From Schaalia hyovaginalis (GTDB lineage: Bacteria; Actinomycetota; Actinomycetes; Actinomycetales; Actinomycetaceae), in the NCBI RefSeq assembly GCF_014208035.1, contig NZ_JACHMK010000001.1, positions 2,356,001 to 2,420,000 on the forward strand: a DNA stretch of 64,000 bases, written 5' to 3'. Shown piece by piece: positions 56,329 through 64,000 of the stretch. The notes under the pieces were generated by a model. That model was not told where the DNA came from and did no database searches. It was given only the letters and a program-made list of their open reading frames with translations. Position 1 is the first letter of the stretch. Each line of letters begins with the position of its first letter. Made by a program: the position numbers and the translations under genes.

Positions 56329-58178
56329 TTCTGCTCGTCCTCGTCCACGATCTCGGCGTCGATGACGTCCTCATCGGGGGCGGACGCGGACTCGCCCTCG
56401 GCGCCGCCCTGGGCCTGCTCGGCCTGCTGGGCCGCGTAGACCTCTTCGCCGATCTTCATCGCGGAGGCGTTGAGCTTCTCGAGGGCCGACTTCACGGCCT
56501 CGGTGTCCTCGCCCTTCAGGGCCTCCTTCACGGCGTCGACGTCGGCCTGAACCGCGGAGCGGGTGCCCTCGGAGACCTTGTCGGCCTCGTCCTTGAGGAG
56601 CTTCTCGATCCCGTAGACGACCTGTTCGGCCTGGTTGCGGGTATCGGCGTCCTCGCGGCGCTTCTTGTCCTCGGCGGCGTGCTCCTCGGCCTCCTTCACC
56701 ATGCGATCGATGTCCTCCTTGGGCAGGGCCGAACCGCCGGTGATGGTGACGGACTGCTCCTTGCCGGTGCCGCGGTCCTTCGCCGAGACGTGGACGATGC
56801 CGTTCGCGTCGATGTCGAAGGCGACCTCGATCTGCGGGACGCCGCGGGGGGCCGGGGCGATGCCGGAGAGCTCGAAGGTGCCGAGGAGCTTGTTGTCGCG
56901 GGCGAACTCGCGCTCGCCCTGGTAGACCTGGATGAGCACGGAGGGCTGTCCGTCCTCGGCGGTGGAGAAGACCTCGGAGGCCTTCGTCGGGATCGCGGTG
57001 TTGCGGTCGATGAGCTTGGTCATGATGCCGCCCTTGGTCTCGATGCCGAGGCTGAGCGGGGTGACGTCGATGAGGAGGACGTCCTTGCGGTCGCCCTGGA
57101 TGACGCCGGCCTGGAGGGCGGCGCCGACGGCGACGACCTCATCGGGGTTGACGCCCTTGTTCGGCTCGCGGCCGCCCGTGAGCTGCTTGACGACCTCGGT
57201 GACGGCGGGCATGCGGGTCGAGCCGCCGACGAGGACGACGTGGTCGATGTCGGACACGGAGATCGAGGCGTCGCGGATGACGTCATGGAAGGGCTTCTTC
57301 GCGCGCTCGAGGAGGTCGGCCGTCATCTCCTCGAACTTCGCGCGGGTGAGCGACTCGTCGAGGTGGATCGGGCCGTCGGCCGTCATCGAGAGGTACTGGA
57401 GGGAGATGTTCGTGCTGGTCGCCGAGGAGAGCTCCTTCTTCGCCTGCTCGGCGGCCTCCTTGAGGCGCTGGAGGGCGACCGGGTCCTTCGAGAGGTCGGC
57501 TCCGGTCTTGGTCTTGACCTGGGAGATCAGCCAGTCGACGATGCGCTGGTCCCAGTCGTCGCCGCCGAGGCGGTTGTCGCCGGCGGTCGCACGGACCTGG
57601 ATGGTGGAGAAGCCGTCGTCGTCCTTGCCGATCTCGAGGAGGGAGACGTCGAAGGTGCCGCCGCCGAGGTCGAAGACGAGGATGAGCTCGTCCTCCTTGC
57701 CCTTCTCGAGGCCGTAGGCGAGCGCCGCGGCGGTGGGCTCGTTGACGATGCGCTGGACGTTGAGGCCGGCGATCTGGCCGGCGTCCTTCGTCGCCTGGCG
57801 CTGGGCGTCGTTGAAGTAGGCGGGGACGGTGATGACGGCGTCGGTGACGGGCTCGCCGAGGAAGGCCTCCGCGTCCGCCTTGAGCTTGGAGAGGATGCGG
57901 GCGGAGATCTCCTGCGCCGTGTACTTCTTGTCGTCGATGGAGACGGTCCAGTCGGTGCCCATGTGGCGCTTGACCGAGGAGATCGTGCGATCGACGTTGG
58001 TGACGGCCTGGCGCTTGGCGATCTCACCGACGAGGACCTCGCCGGTCTTGGAGAAGGCGACGACCGAGGGGGTGGTGCGCATGCCCTCGGCGTTCGCGAT
58101 GATGGTGGGTTCGCCGCCTTCGAGGACGGCGATCGCCGAGTTCGTGGTGCCGAGGTCGATACCGACTGCACGTGCCAT
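56325..58178 (-). CDS. dnaK: Hsp70 chaperone DnaK
   Basis: This 617-residue Hsp70 begins [22 protein letters not shown], with phosphate loops [15 protein letters not shown] and [11 protein letters not shown] and the substrate domain linker [16 protein letters not shown]. The C-terminus is acidic ([10 protein letters not shown]). It is first in the dnaK-grpE-dnaJ-hspR operon. The ATG at 58178 is the family start. Two HAIR sites upstream (58262-58282, 58325-58345) imply HspR repression. Confidence 0.98.
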   Translation of the reverse strand: MARAVGIDLGTTNSAIAVLEGGEPTIIANAEGMRTTPSVVAFSKTGEVLVGEIAKRQAVTNVDRTISSVKRHMGTDWTVSIDDKKYTAQEISARILSKLKADAEAFLGEPVTDAVITVPAYFNDAQRQATKDAGQIAGLNVQRIVNEPTAAALAYGLEKGKEDELILVFDLGGGTFDVSLLEIGKDDDGFSTIQVRATAGDNRLGGDDWDQRIVDWLISQVKTKTGADLSKDPVALQRLKEAAEQAKKELSSATSTNISLQYLSMTADGPIHLDESLTRAKFEEMTADLLERAKKPFHDVIRDASISVSDIDHVVLVGGSTRMPAVTEVVKQLTGGREPNKGVNPDEVVAVGAALQAGVIQGDRKDVLLIDVTPLSLGIETKGGIMTKLIDRNTAIPTKASEVFSTAEDGQPSVLIQVYQGEREFARDNKLLGTFELSGIAPAPRGVPQIEVAFDIDANGIVHVSAKDRGTGKEQSVTITGGSALPKEDIDRMVKEAEEHAAEDKKRREDADTRNQAEQVVYGIEKLLKDEADKVSEGTRSAVQADVDAVKEALKGEDTEAVKSALEKLNASAMKIGEEVYAAQQAEQAQGGAEGESASAPDEDVIDAEIVDEDEQK

Positions 58179-58261
58179 GGTGCGTGTTCCTTTCATCCGG
58201 TCGATTCCCCCGTCCGAGGGCGGGGCTCCGACCTGCTGCTGGTCTGGTGGACTCGACTCTT

Positions 58262-58345
58262 CTTGAGTCCGTTGCACTCAACTTTAAGCGCACCCCCTTC
58301 GGGGCGCAAGCCGAAGAACGAAGAGTTGAGCCCATGCGACTCAAG
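58262..58345 (-). promoter_or_regulatory. Two HAIR operators (HspR sites) upstream of dnaK
   Basis: CTTGAGT-N7-ACTCAAC at 58262-58282 (one change from the consensus) and GTTGAGC-N7-ACTCAAG at 58325-58345 (two changes) start 63 bases apart, about six helical turns. The sites lie between divergent dnaK and rlmC, 85-165 bases before the dnaK start. Confidence 0.88.
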
Positions 58346-58540
58346 GAGGGGCCCGTCAACAAGTCGGAGCACACCCGCGCAACACCCGTCGAAAGCTGAC
58401 AACAAATCGGACCGCACCCGGCCTTCAAACGCTTGAAGCTCTCTTTCCGCCCCAAAATGAACGCTTTGTTGACACCACCCAAAACACCGATGGCCGACTT
58501 GTTGCCCTCGATGCTCCTCGCACTGTGGGACGATCAGGAC

Positions 58541-59707
58541 ATGCACTGCCAGCACCACGCATCGGGCGCATGCCGATCCTGCTCACTCCTCGACACCCCG
58601 TACCCCGAGCAGATCGCTCACAAGCAGGGGAAGGCTCGCGCCCTCCTCGACCAGACCCCCGGCATGACCGCGCTCGACTGGCTCAACCCCCAGGCCTCGG
58701 CGAGCACCGGATTCAGGACCAGCGCGAAACTCGTCGTCGGCGGCACGCGGCGCAGACCGACACTGGGGATCCTCGGACCCGACCGGCGGGGCGTCGATCT
58801 TCCCGGCTGCCCGATCCAACACCCCGCGATCAACGCCGCCGCACCTGCACTCAAGCGCTTCATCCGCGCGCTCGACCTCGCACCCTACGACGTCCCCACG
58901 AAGAAGGGCGAGCTCAAGTACATCCTCCTCACCGTCGGAACGGACGACGCCCTCATGTGCCGCTTCGTCCTGAGGACCCGCGACCGCCTCACCGACATCC
59001 GCCGCGCGCTCCCCGAACTCCACCGCCTCATTCCCGGGCTCGCCGTCGTCAGCGCCAACATCCATCCCACCCACGAGGCCATCGTGGAGGGTCCGGACGA
59101 GATCGTGCTGACCAAGCGCCGCGCCCTCGACCTTCGCGTCGGGGACACCGACCTCGTCCTCGGGCCCCGCTCATTCGTCCAGACGAACCGCGAGGTCTCC
59201 TCCGCCCTCTACCGGCAGGCCGCCGAATGGGCGGCCGCCCCCCTTCCCGACGGGCGCTCACCCGAGACCCTGTGGGACCTTTACTGCGGCGTTGGGGGCT
59301 TCGCCCTCCACGCCGCCCGCGCCGGCATCCCCCGGGTGACCGGCGTCGAGGTCTCGGAGCAGGCCATCGCCTCGGCGATCCGGGCCGCGCACACCGCCGG
59401 CCTCAACAGGGACGCCGCCCGCTTCGTATGCGGGGACGCAAGCGCCTGGGCGAAGGACCAAGACCCGGACGCGCGCCCCGACGTCCTCGTCGTGAACCCG
59501 CCGAGACGCGGCATCGGCCCCGAGCTCGCGCAATGGGTCGAGCACTCCGGGATCCCCCGCGTCGTCTACTCCTCGTGCAACGCCGCGAGTCTCGCCTCCG
59601 ACCTCAGGGCCATGCCCTCCTACCGCGGCGACAGGGCCCGGCTCTTCGACATGTTCCCCCACACTCCCCACACGGAGACCTGCATCCTCCTGTCACGCGG
59701 ATCCTGA
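58541..59707 (+). CDS. rlmC: 23S rRNA (uracil-5-)-methyltransferase RlmC
   Basis: This 388-residue enzyme forms m5U in 23S rRNA using SAM and a [4Fe-4S] cluster. The cluster Cys residues are visible as CQHHASGACRSC at the N-terminus (residues 3-14) plus Cys in LPGCPIQHP near 88, and they fix the start at ATG 58541. SAM motif WDLYCGVGGFALHAA, NPPRRG and the catalytic Cys in VVYSSCNAASLASDL follow. Residues PYPEQ after the cluster distinguish it from TrmA. Confidence 0.93.
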   Translation: MHCQHHASGACRSCSLLDTPYPEQIAHKQGKARALLDQTPGMTALDWLNPQASASTGFRTSAKLVVGGTRRRPTLGILGPDRRGVDLPGCPIQHPAINAAAPALKRFIRALDLAPYDVPTKKGELKYILLTVGTDDALMCRFVLRTRDRLTDIRRALPELHRLIPGLAVVSANIHPTHEAIVEGPDEIVLTKRRALDLRVGDTDLVLGPRSFVQTNREVSSALYRQAAEWAAAPLPDGRSPETLWDLYCGVGGFALHAARAGIPRVTGVEVSEQAIASAIRAAHTAGLNRDAARFVCGDASAWAKDQDPDARPDVLVVNPPRRGIGPELAQWVEHSGIPRVVYSSCNAASLASDLRAMPSYRGDRARLFDMFPHTPHTETCILLSRGS

Positions 59708-59805
59708 ACGGCGGGCCGGCCCGCCGGCACCGCCCGGCCCCGCTCCACAGCTGACCCACAGCTTGGACCGGCGCCCCTCACAAGCGCGCCCGAGATGCTG
59801 GGGTC

Positions 59806-60285
59806 ATGACCACGACACGACCCGCCCTCGTCGCCCTCCTCGCCCGCTTCGGACGGCAGCTGCGCTACCTGGCTTCTTCCTTGAGCTCGACGACGCTCGA
59901 CTACCTCATGCTCCTCGCGCTGAACAGGCTCGTCGGGGGACTTCTCCTGCCGGTCGTGTGCGCCCGCATCACCTCGTGCACGATGAACTACCTCCTCAAT
60001 CGCCGGGTCTTCGACAAGCAGGGCGCGCTCATCGCCACCGCCCTCAAGTACGCGGTGTGGGAGGCGACGATCATGTTCACCGCCTACGCCGTCATCCGCG
60101 GCATGGTCCCGCTCGGCCTCGCCCTGTGGATCGCGTCGATCCTCGCGAACTCCTCGCTCTTCGCCCTCAACTACCTCGGCCAGCGCTACCTGGTGTTCGG
60201 CGATCGCGAACTGGTCGTCACCGACCTCGCGCGGCTCCGCTCCGCATTGCCCTCGTTCGGGCAGGCCCGGGTCGCGCAGGCCTGA
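59806..60285 (+). CDS. GtrA-family membrane protein
   Basis: This 159-residue protein has four transmembrane helices (about 22-42, 45-65, 80-102, 108-128) and the family patterns LNRLVGGLLLPVVCARI and NYLLNRRVF. GtrA proteins move or support polyprenyl-linked sugars across the membrane. It resembles the C-terminal domain of the GT2 protein at 61240-62417. A GATGCT hexamer lies six bases before the ATG. Confidence 0.88.
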   Translation: MTTTRPALVALLARFGRQLRYLASSLSSTTLDYLMLLALNRLVGGLLLPVVCARITSCTMNYLLNRRVFDKQGALIATALKYAVWEATIMFTAYAVIRGMVPLGLALWIASILANSSLFALNYLGQRYLVFGDRELVVTDLARLRSALPSFGQARVAQA

Positions 60286-60316
60286 GCGCCCCTCCCCCGT
60301 CGCATTCAGTCCCCCG

Positions 60317-61243
60317 TTGCACCCTCGGCCCCGATCGCCGAGGGCGCAACCCCTGAAAGGCGTCTCCCCGTACCCGCCGCTCGCACCGCCTCCGCAACAC
60401 CCTCATCGCCTCCGTCGCGGCACTGGCGCTGGCGCCTCGCAGACCGGCGCGTCCTCGGCCCCGGCCGGATCGACCGCGAGCATCACCTCGCTCGCCGACA
60501 CGAGCTACACCTCGTCGGACGGGACGAGCGTGACGATCACCCAGGGCTCATACGGCTCCGGATCCGACGCGGCGACCTACTACGTCGCGGACGTGGTGGT
60601 CTCGGACGCCACGGGCTTGAGGTCGGCCTTCGCGGACAACGCCTTCGGCGAGAACATCACCGCCCTCGTATCCGACATCGCGGCGCAGAACAACGCGGTG
60701 CTCGCCATCAACGGCGACTACTACGGCTTCCGCGACACCGGCATCGTGATCCGCAACGGCGTGATCTACCGCGACGAGGGCGAACGCGAAGGCCTGGCGA
60801 TCTACCGGGACGGCAGCATGAGGGTCTACGACGAGACCGCGACCGACGCCCAGACCCTCCTCGACGAGGGCGTGTGGCAGACCCTCTCCTTCGGCCCGGC
60901 GCTGGTCGAGGACTCGCAGATTGTCGACGGCATCGACTCCGTCGAAATCGACACGAATTTCGGCAATCACTCGATCCAGGGCGATCAGCCCCGCACTGCG
61001 ATCGGGATCATCGACGACAACCACTTCGTGTTCGTCGTCGTCGACGGCCGCTCCTCGACCTCGGCCGGGGTCACGATGAGCGAGCTCGCGCAGATCATGG
61101 TCAACCTCGGCGCGACGACCGCCTACAACCTCGACGGCGGAGGCTCCTCCGAGATGTGGTTCAACGGCGAGGTCGTCAACTCTCCTTCCAATGGCGGCGA
61201 ACGCGCCACCAGCGACATCCTCTACATCGGGAGCGCACAATGA
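60317..61243 (+). CDS. NAGPA-type phosphodiester glycosidase (DUF2233), defective 5' end
   Basis: From about base 60472 the frame encodes an intact NAGPA domain: VLAINGDYYGFRDTGIVIRNG, GPALVEDSQI, PRTAIGIIDDNHFVFVVVDGR and YNLDGGGSSEMWFNGE. These proteins usually are exported and cleave sugar phosphodiesters. The in-frame N-terminus, however, is only a Pro/Arg-rich stretch from a TTG. A typical signal peptide (RRSHRLRNTLIASVAALALA) lies in another frame at about 60377-60436 and has no start codon. The stop overlaps the next ATG by four bases. It may be a pseudogene by loss of export. Confidence 0.65.
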   Translation: MHPRPRSPRAQPLKGVSPYPPLAPPPQHPHRLRRGTGAGASQTGASSAPAGSTASITSLADTSYTSSDGTSVTITQGSYGSGSDAATYYVADVVVSDATGLRSAFADNAFGENITALVSDIAAQNNAVLAINGDYYGFRDTGIVIRNGVIYRDEGEREGLAIYRDGSMRVYDETATDAQTLLDEGVWQTLSFGPALVEDSQIVDGIDSVEIDTNFGNHSIQGDQPRTAIGIIDDNHFVFVVVDGRSSTSAGVTMSELAQIMVNLGATTAYNLDGGGSSEMWFNGEVVNSPSNGGERATSDILYIGSAQ

Positions 61244-62417
61244 TCGTACTCATCCCCGCTTTCCGCCCGGACACCCGGCTCGCCCGCCTCGTCCTCGACC
61301 TGCACCGCGCGGACCCGTCGATTCAGGCCGTCGTCGTCGATGACGGCTCGGGCCCGGACTACGCCGTCTACTTCAACGCGGCCCGCGCCGCGGGCGCCGA
61401 CCTCGTCCCCCACGTCGTGAATCGCGGGAAGGGGGCCGCGCTGCGCACCGGGATCGCCCGGGCCGCCGAGTTGCGCCCCGGCGAGCCCGTGGTCACCGCG
61501 GACGCGGATGGGCAGCATCTCGTCGAAGACATCCTCGCAGTCGGGCGCGAGTGCGAGGAGACCGGGCAGATCGTCCTCGGCGTCCGCAGCTTCGACGGCG
61601 ACGTCCCGTTCCGCTCGAAGTTCGGCAACGACGCGACCGCCCTCGCATTCCGCCTGGCGACGGGCGTCCGCCTCCCCGACACGCAGACCGGCCTGCGGGC
61701 CTTCCCCGCGGGCGACCTCCACTGGCTGCTCGAGGTCCCCGGCGACCGCTACGAGTACGAGCTCTCCGTGCTCCTCAAGGCCGCTGAATCCGGTCTGCCC
61801 TTCATCCAGCATCCGATTCGGACGATCTACGAGGAGGGCAATGCCACCTCGCACTTCCGGCCCCTTCGGGACTCGGCGCGCATCTACGCCCCCCTCGTGA
61901 AGTTCTCCGCCTCCTCCCTGGTCGGTGCCGTGGTGGACTACGTCGGGGTCATCGGCCTCCATGCGCTGATCGGCGGGCTCCTCATTCCCGTCGTCGCGGC
62001 GAGAGCGCTCTCCGCCGGCGTGAACTTCGCGCTCAACCGGCGCGTCTTCCATGCGCGCCGGGGAACGGTCATGCGCACGGCCTCAAGTACGCGGTCCTGG
62101 CCCTGGGGCTCCTGGGGGCGTCCTACGTCGCGCTCAAGGCCGCGCTCGCCCTCGGCCTCGCACTGTGGCTGGCCAAGCCGATCGTGGATGTCTCGTTGTA
62201 TGCCGCGTCCTACCGGATCCAGCGCTCCTGGGTGTTCGCGGAGCGGACGAGCGCTTGTTCGGCGGGGGCCGAGGGCGGGGCCGCCGGTCTCGCGCCGGCG
62301 GGCGGCGCGGCTGCGGGTGGGGTGAGCGCCCCGTCGTCATACGCCGATGTCCACAGGCCCTCCCTTCGCGAGCGCCTCGCCCGTTTCGTCGCGGGCCGAC
62401 CGAGCACCGCGCTGTAG
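61240..62417 (+). pseudogene. GT2 glycosyltransferase fused to a GtrA domain, one-base frameshift
   Basis: Residues 1-220 are a GT2 (DPM1-like) glycosyltransferase: VLIPAFRPDTRL, VVVDDGSG, RGKGAALRTGI, TADADGQH and DTQTGLRAFP. A GtrA-like domain follows (FSASSLVGAVVDYVGVIGLHAL, FALNRRVFHARRG). Near 62079-62083 one C is missing relative to the expected ALKYAV. The frame then runs out at 62325, whereas the other frame continues TALKYAVLALGLLGASYVAL to RSWVF and TAL at 62417. It is either a broken gene, a slippery site, or a sequence error. Confidence 0.8.
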
Positions 62418-62504
62418 GGGACTCGGGCGGGCGCCCCGGCGGGGGCGCCCGCCCGGGCTTCCCCCGTCGATAGACTGTGCATGATCCGCAGCCGAAGGAG
62501 AGAT

Positions 62505-62957
62505 ATGAGCGTCGAGATCGTCACCGAGTCCACCCCTGAGCTTGTGGAGGCGATGGAGCGCCTCATCCCGCAGCTCTCCCGCTCCGCCAAGCCCCTGTCC
62601 GCGGGGGACGTCGAGCGCTTCGTCGCGCAGCCCTCGGTTCACCTCTTCGTGTTCCGTTCCGAGGCAGCCGATGATCCCGCTCGGAAGCCGATCCTCGGAA
62701 TGCTGTCGCTCGCCACCTTCGAGATCCCGACGGGCGTGCGCGCGTGGGTCGAGGACGTCGTCGTCGATGAGGCCGCCCGCGGCCAGGGCGCGGGCCTCGC
62801 CCTCGTCGAGGCCGCCCTTGCGCATGCGAAGGCCGTCGGTGCACGCACCGTCGATCTGACGAGCCGCCCGGCGCGCGAGGCCGCGAATCGCCTCTATCGC
62901 CGCGCCGGCTTCGTCCAGCGCGAGACCAACGTCTACCGGGTCGCATTGGAGGGCTGA
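62505..62957 (+). CDS. GNAT-family N-acetyltransferase
   Basis: This 150-residue protein has the acetyl-CoA motif VEDVVVDEAARGQGAGLALVEAALAHAK (residues about 84-111) with the R-G-x-G-x-G/A loop, and RPAREAANRLYRRAGFVQRETNVYR at the C-terminus. Substrate unknown. The ATG at 62505 has AAGGAGAG upstream. A TAGACT hexamer at 62471-62476 probably marks the promoter. Confidence 0.9.
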   Translation: MSVEIVTESTPELVEAMERLIPQLSRSAKPLSAGDVERFVAQPSVHLFVFRSEAADDPARKPILGMLSLATFEIPTGVRAWVEDVVVDEAARGQGAGLALVEAALAHAKAVGARTVDLTSRPAREAANRLYRRAGFVQRETNVYRVALEG

Positions 62958-62973
62958 AGCCCCGGACTCGACG

Positions 62974-63002
62974 CGCCGCCCCGCCGCACCGGCGGGGCGG
63001 CG
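62974..63002 (+). terminator. Terminator after the GNAT gene
   Basis: A perfect 12-bp stem (62974-62985 with 62991-63002) and a five-base loop lie 16 bases after the stop codon. Confidence 0.8.
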
Positions 63003-63118
63003 CTCGTCATTGACGGGCCCCTCTTCACCGGGGTCCGCGCCCGGCGGGCCCGCCGTCCGAGGGCCCGTCTCCGCAGGATCCGGGGCCCGTTCGCGCGCCC
63101 CTTCCACAAAAGATTTAC

Positions 63119-63137
63119 TTAGCTTAGCCTTACCTTA
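63119..63137 (+). promoter_or_regulatory. Iron box (DtxR/IdeR site)
   Basis: TTAGCTTAGCCTTACCTTA matches the 19-base DtxR/IdeR consensus TTAGGTTAGCCTAACCTAA at 16 positions, including the central TTAGCCT. It lies about 55 bases before a 43-codon frame and a FecCD permease, as expected for an iron-repressed transport operon. Confidence 0.85.
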
Positions 63138-63190
63138 CACATAATGGAGATCCCCTCCGACCGGGCCCAATGCACGAAAGGACAAGCGAC

Positions 63191-63322
63191 ATGACTGACA
63201 ACGCCGTCACCGAGATCCTCGAGACGAAGCGCGAGGACGCGATCCTCGCCCCCAATTCCAACCACCACCCGGGAATCCACCCGACCACCGCCTTCCAGCT
63301 CGCAGTCGAACTCGAGGGCTGA
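63191..63322 (+). CDS. Small 43-aa peptide under the iron box, unknown function
   Basis: The frame MTDNAVTEILETKREDAILA continues with PNSNHHPGIHPTTAFQLAVE and ends LEG. AAAGGAC lies eight bases upstream of the ATG. It starts 53 bases after the iron box, and its stop is four bases before the permease ATG, so it is the first gene of the operon. The N-terminal half is charged and helical, like a leader peptide, and the C-terminal half contains a His-His and Pro-rich stretch. It could be a ribosomally made precursor peptide or a small regulator; no known family was recognised. Confidence 0.55.
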   Translation: MTDNAVTEILETKREDAILAPNSNHHPGIHPTTAFQLAVELEG

Positions 63323-63326
63323 GCGC

Positions 63327-64000
63327 ATGAGGCGAGGGAGCGGGAAGGGCATCGTCCAACTGTGCGCGGGCGAAGAGGACTCATACGCGCGCAGGTCCGA
63401 CGGGACTCTGATAAAAGGCCCCCGTCGCGATCTGGAGGCCCTCGGAGCCTGCCCGAACGACGCCCTTCCCCTCCCCTCCCCCAGCAGCGGAGGCGGCCGG
63501 ACCTCTCCGGCCGCGCGCGCCCGCTCCGCGGGCATCGACGCCGCCCTCGTCCTCCTCCTCATCGTCTCGATGCTCCTCGCATGCGGCATCGGGGCGGTCG
63601 AAGTCCACCCGGGGATCACCCTGCGGATCGTCCTCGAGCACCTCACCCCCTGGCAGTGGAGCGTCCTGCCAGCCCCCGGCCCCGTCGACGAGGGCATCAT
63701 CTGGAGCACCCGCCTCCCCCGCAGCCTCGTGGGCGCCGCCTGCGGCGCGGGACTGGCCGTCACGGGACTCGCCGCCCAGTCGACTCTGCGCAACGTCCTC
63801 GCCGACCCCTACATCCTCGGCATCTCCGCCGGGGCCTCGACCGGGGCGGCGGCCGTCATGGTCTTCGGACTGCGCATGGCGGGCAGCCCCGTCCGCCTCG
63901 GCGTCGGCGCCGGGGCCTTCATCGGCTCCCTCGTCTCACTCGCCCTCGTCATGACCCTCGCCAGAGGGGCGGGACGACTGACCAACACGCGGGTGATCTT
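63327..64000 (+). CDS. FecCD-family iron/siderophore ABC transporter permease, 3' end outside the window
   Basis: The partial frame gives 224 residues. Residues 1-67 form an unusual soluble extension (MRRGSGKGIVQLCAGEEDSY, RRDLEALGACPNDALP) with two Cys. Then come helix 1 (DAALVLLLIVSMLLACGIGAV), EVHPGITLRIVLEHL, the family motif WSTRLPRSLVGAACGAGLAVTG, and QSTLRNVLADPYILGISAGAS, all diagnostic of BtuC/FhuB/FepD permeases. If ATG 63327 is the true start the extension is real; otherwise translation begins nearer the first helix. The iron box upstream indicates iron repression. Confidence 0.88.
   Translation, partial: MRRGSGKGIVQLCAGEEDSYARRSDGTLIKGPRRDLEALGACPNDALPLPSPSSGGGRTSPAARARSAGIDAALVLLLIVSMLLACGIGAVEVHPGITLRIVLEHLTPWQWSVLPAPGPVDEGIIWSTRLPRSLVGAACGAGLAVTGLAAQSTLRNVLADPYILGISAGASTGAAAVMVFGLRMAGSPVRLGVGAGAFIGSLVSLALVMTLARGAGRLTNTRVI

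Noticed and set aside
56679..58436. 585-codon plus-strand frame opposite dnaK
   Set aside because: Antisense shadow rich in Asp, Gly, Val, with no domains.

Overview
The window is chromosomal DNA from a high-GC Gram-positive actinobacterium, most likely a member of the Actinomycetaceae (Actinomyces/Schaalia-like). The supporting signs are a groEL with a CIRCE operator, a dnaK-grpE-dnaJ-hspR operon with HspR (HAIR) operators, an actinobacterial MurT/GatD pair, a MsiK-like sugar ATPase, a DUF4032 protein, a GTP-type PEP carboxykinase, WXG100-type proteins, and many start codons placed 6-7 bases after a TANNNT -10 hexamer (leaderless transcription). The assignment to family is an inference from gene content, not from a search.

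Layout. 0-3.8 kb: tail of a WXG100 protein, groEL, a LytR_C membrane protein, uracil-DNA glycosylase. 3.9-5.9 kb: an ABC-2 exporter operon with an XRE regulator and two palindromic operator candidates. 6-12.8 kb: a four-gene leftward galactoside operon (TetR, GH2, GPH symporter, GH36). 13-22.5 kb: tRNA-Thr, DsbA-like protein, membrane Ser/Thr kinase, MsiK-like ATPase, DUF4032 protein, glycerophosphodiesterase, a divergent PEPCK, an MntR-like repressor. 22.5-24.3 kb: nrdI-nrdF under two NrdR-like boxes. 24.4-33.4 kb: an accessory region with an uncharacterised 395-aa protein and its truncated copy, a type VII-like small-protein cluster, a lipoprotein, a large membrane protein, and decayed ISL3 transposase and hsdR pieces. 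The part from 26.7 to 33.5 kb lies between two copies of the 3' end of fba. 33.4-45.4 kb: fba, SpoU methyltransferase, a PH-domain pseudogene, a second type VII-like cluster with tandem membrane paralogues, HAD hydrolase, pyrE, an SDR, a DUF2339 protein, exonuclease III. 45.4-63.0 kb: a serine hydrolase, two tandem-repeat arrays, clpB, two YbjN proteins, gatD-murT, hspR-dnaJ-grpE-dnaK, rlmC, a cell-surface sugar segment (GtrA, NAGPA-type glycosidase, GT2-GtrA fusion) with two frame defects, and a GNAT. 63.0-64.0 kb: an iron-box promoter, a 43-aa peptide and a FecCD permease cut by the window end.

The most notable observation is the NrdF at 22.6-23.6 kb. Its metal ligands are replaced by Gln120, Ser180 and Lys214, the QSK pattern of the metal-free class Ie (DOPA-radical) ribonucleotide reductase. 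It sits with NrdI and next to an MntR-like metalloregulator. Other points worth following are the PEPCK with substituted P-loop Cys and Mn-ligand His, a MurT without zinc-ribbon cysteines, the two type VII-like clusters, and the iron-regulated 43-aa peptide. Stress genes are wired as expected: HspR for dnaK and clpB, and a CIRCE site (HrcA, encoded elsewhere) for groEL.
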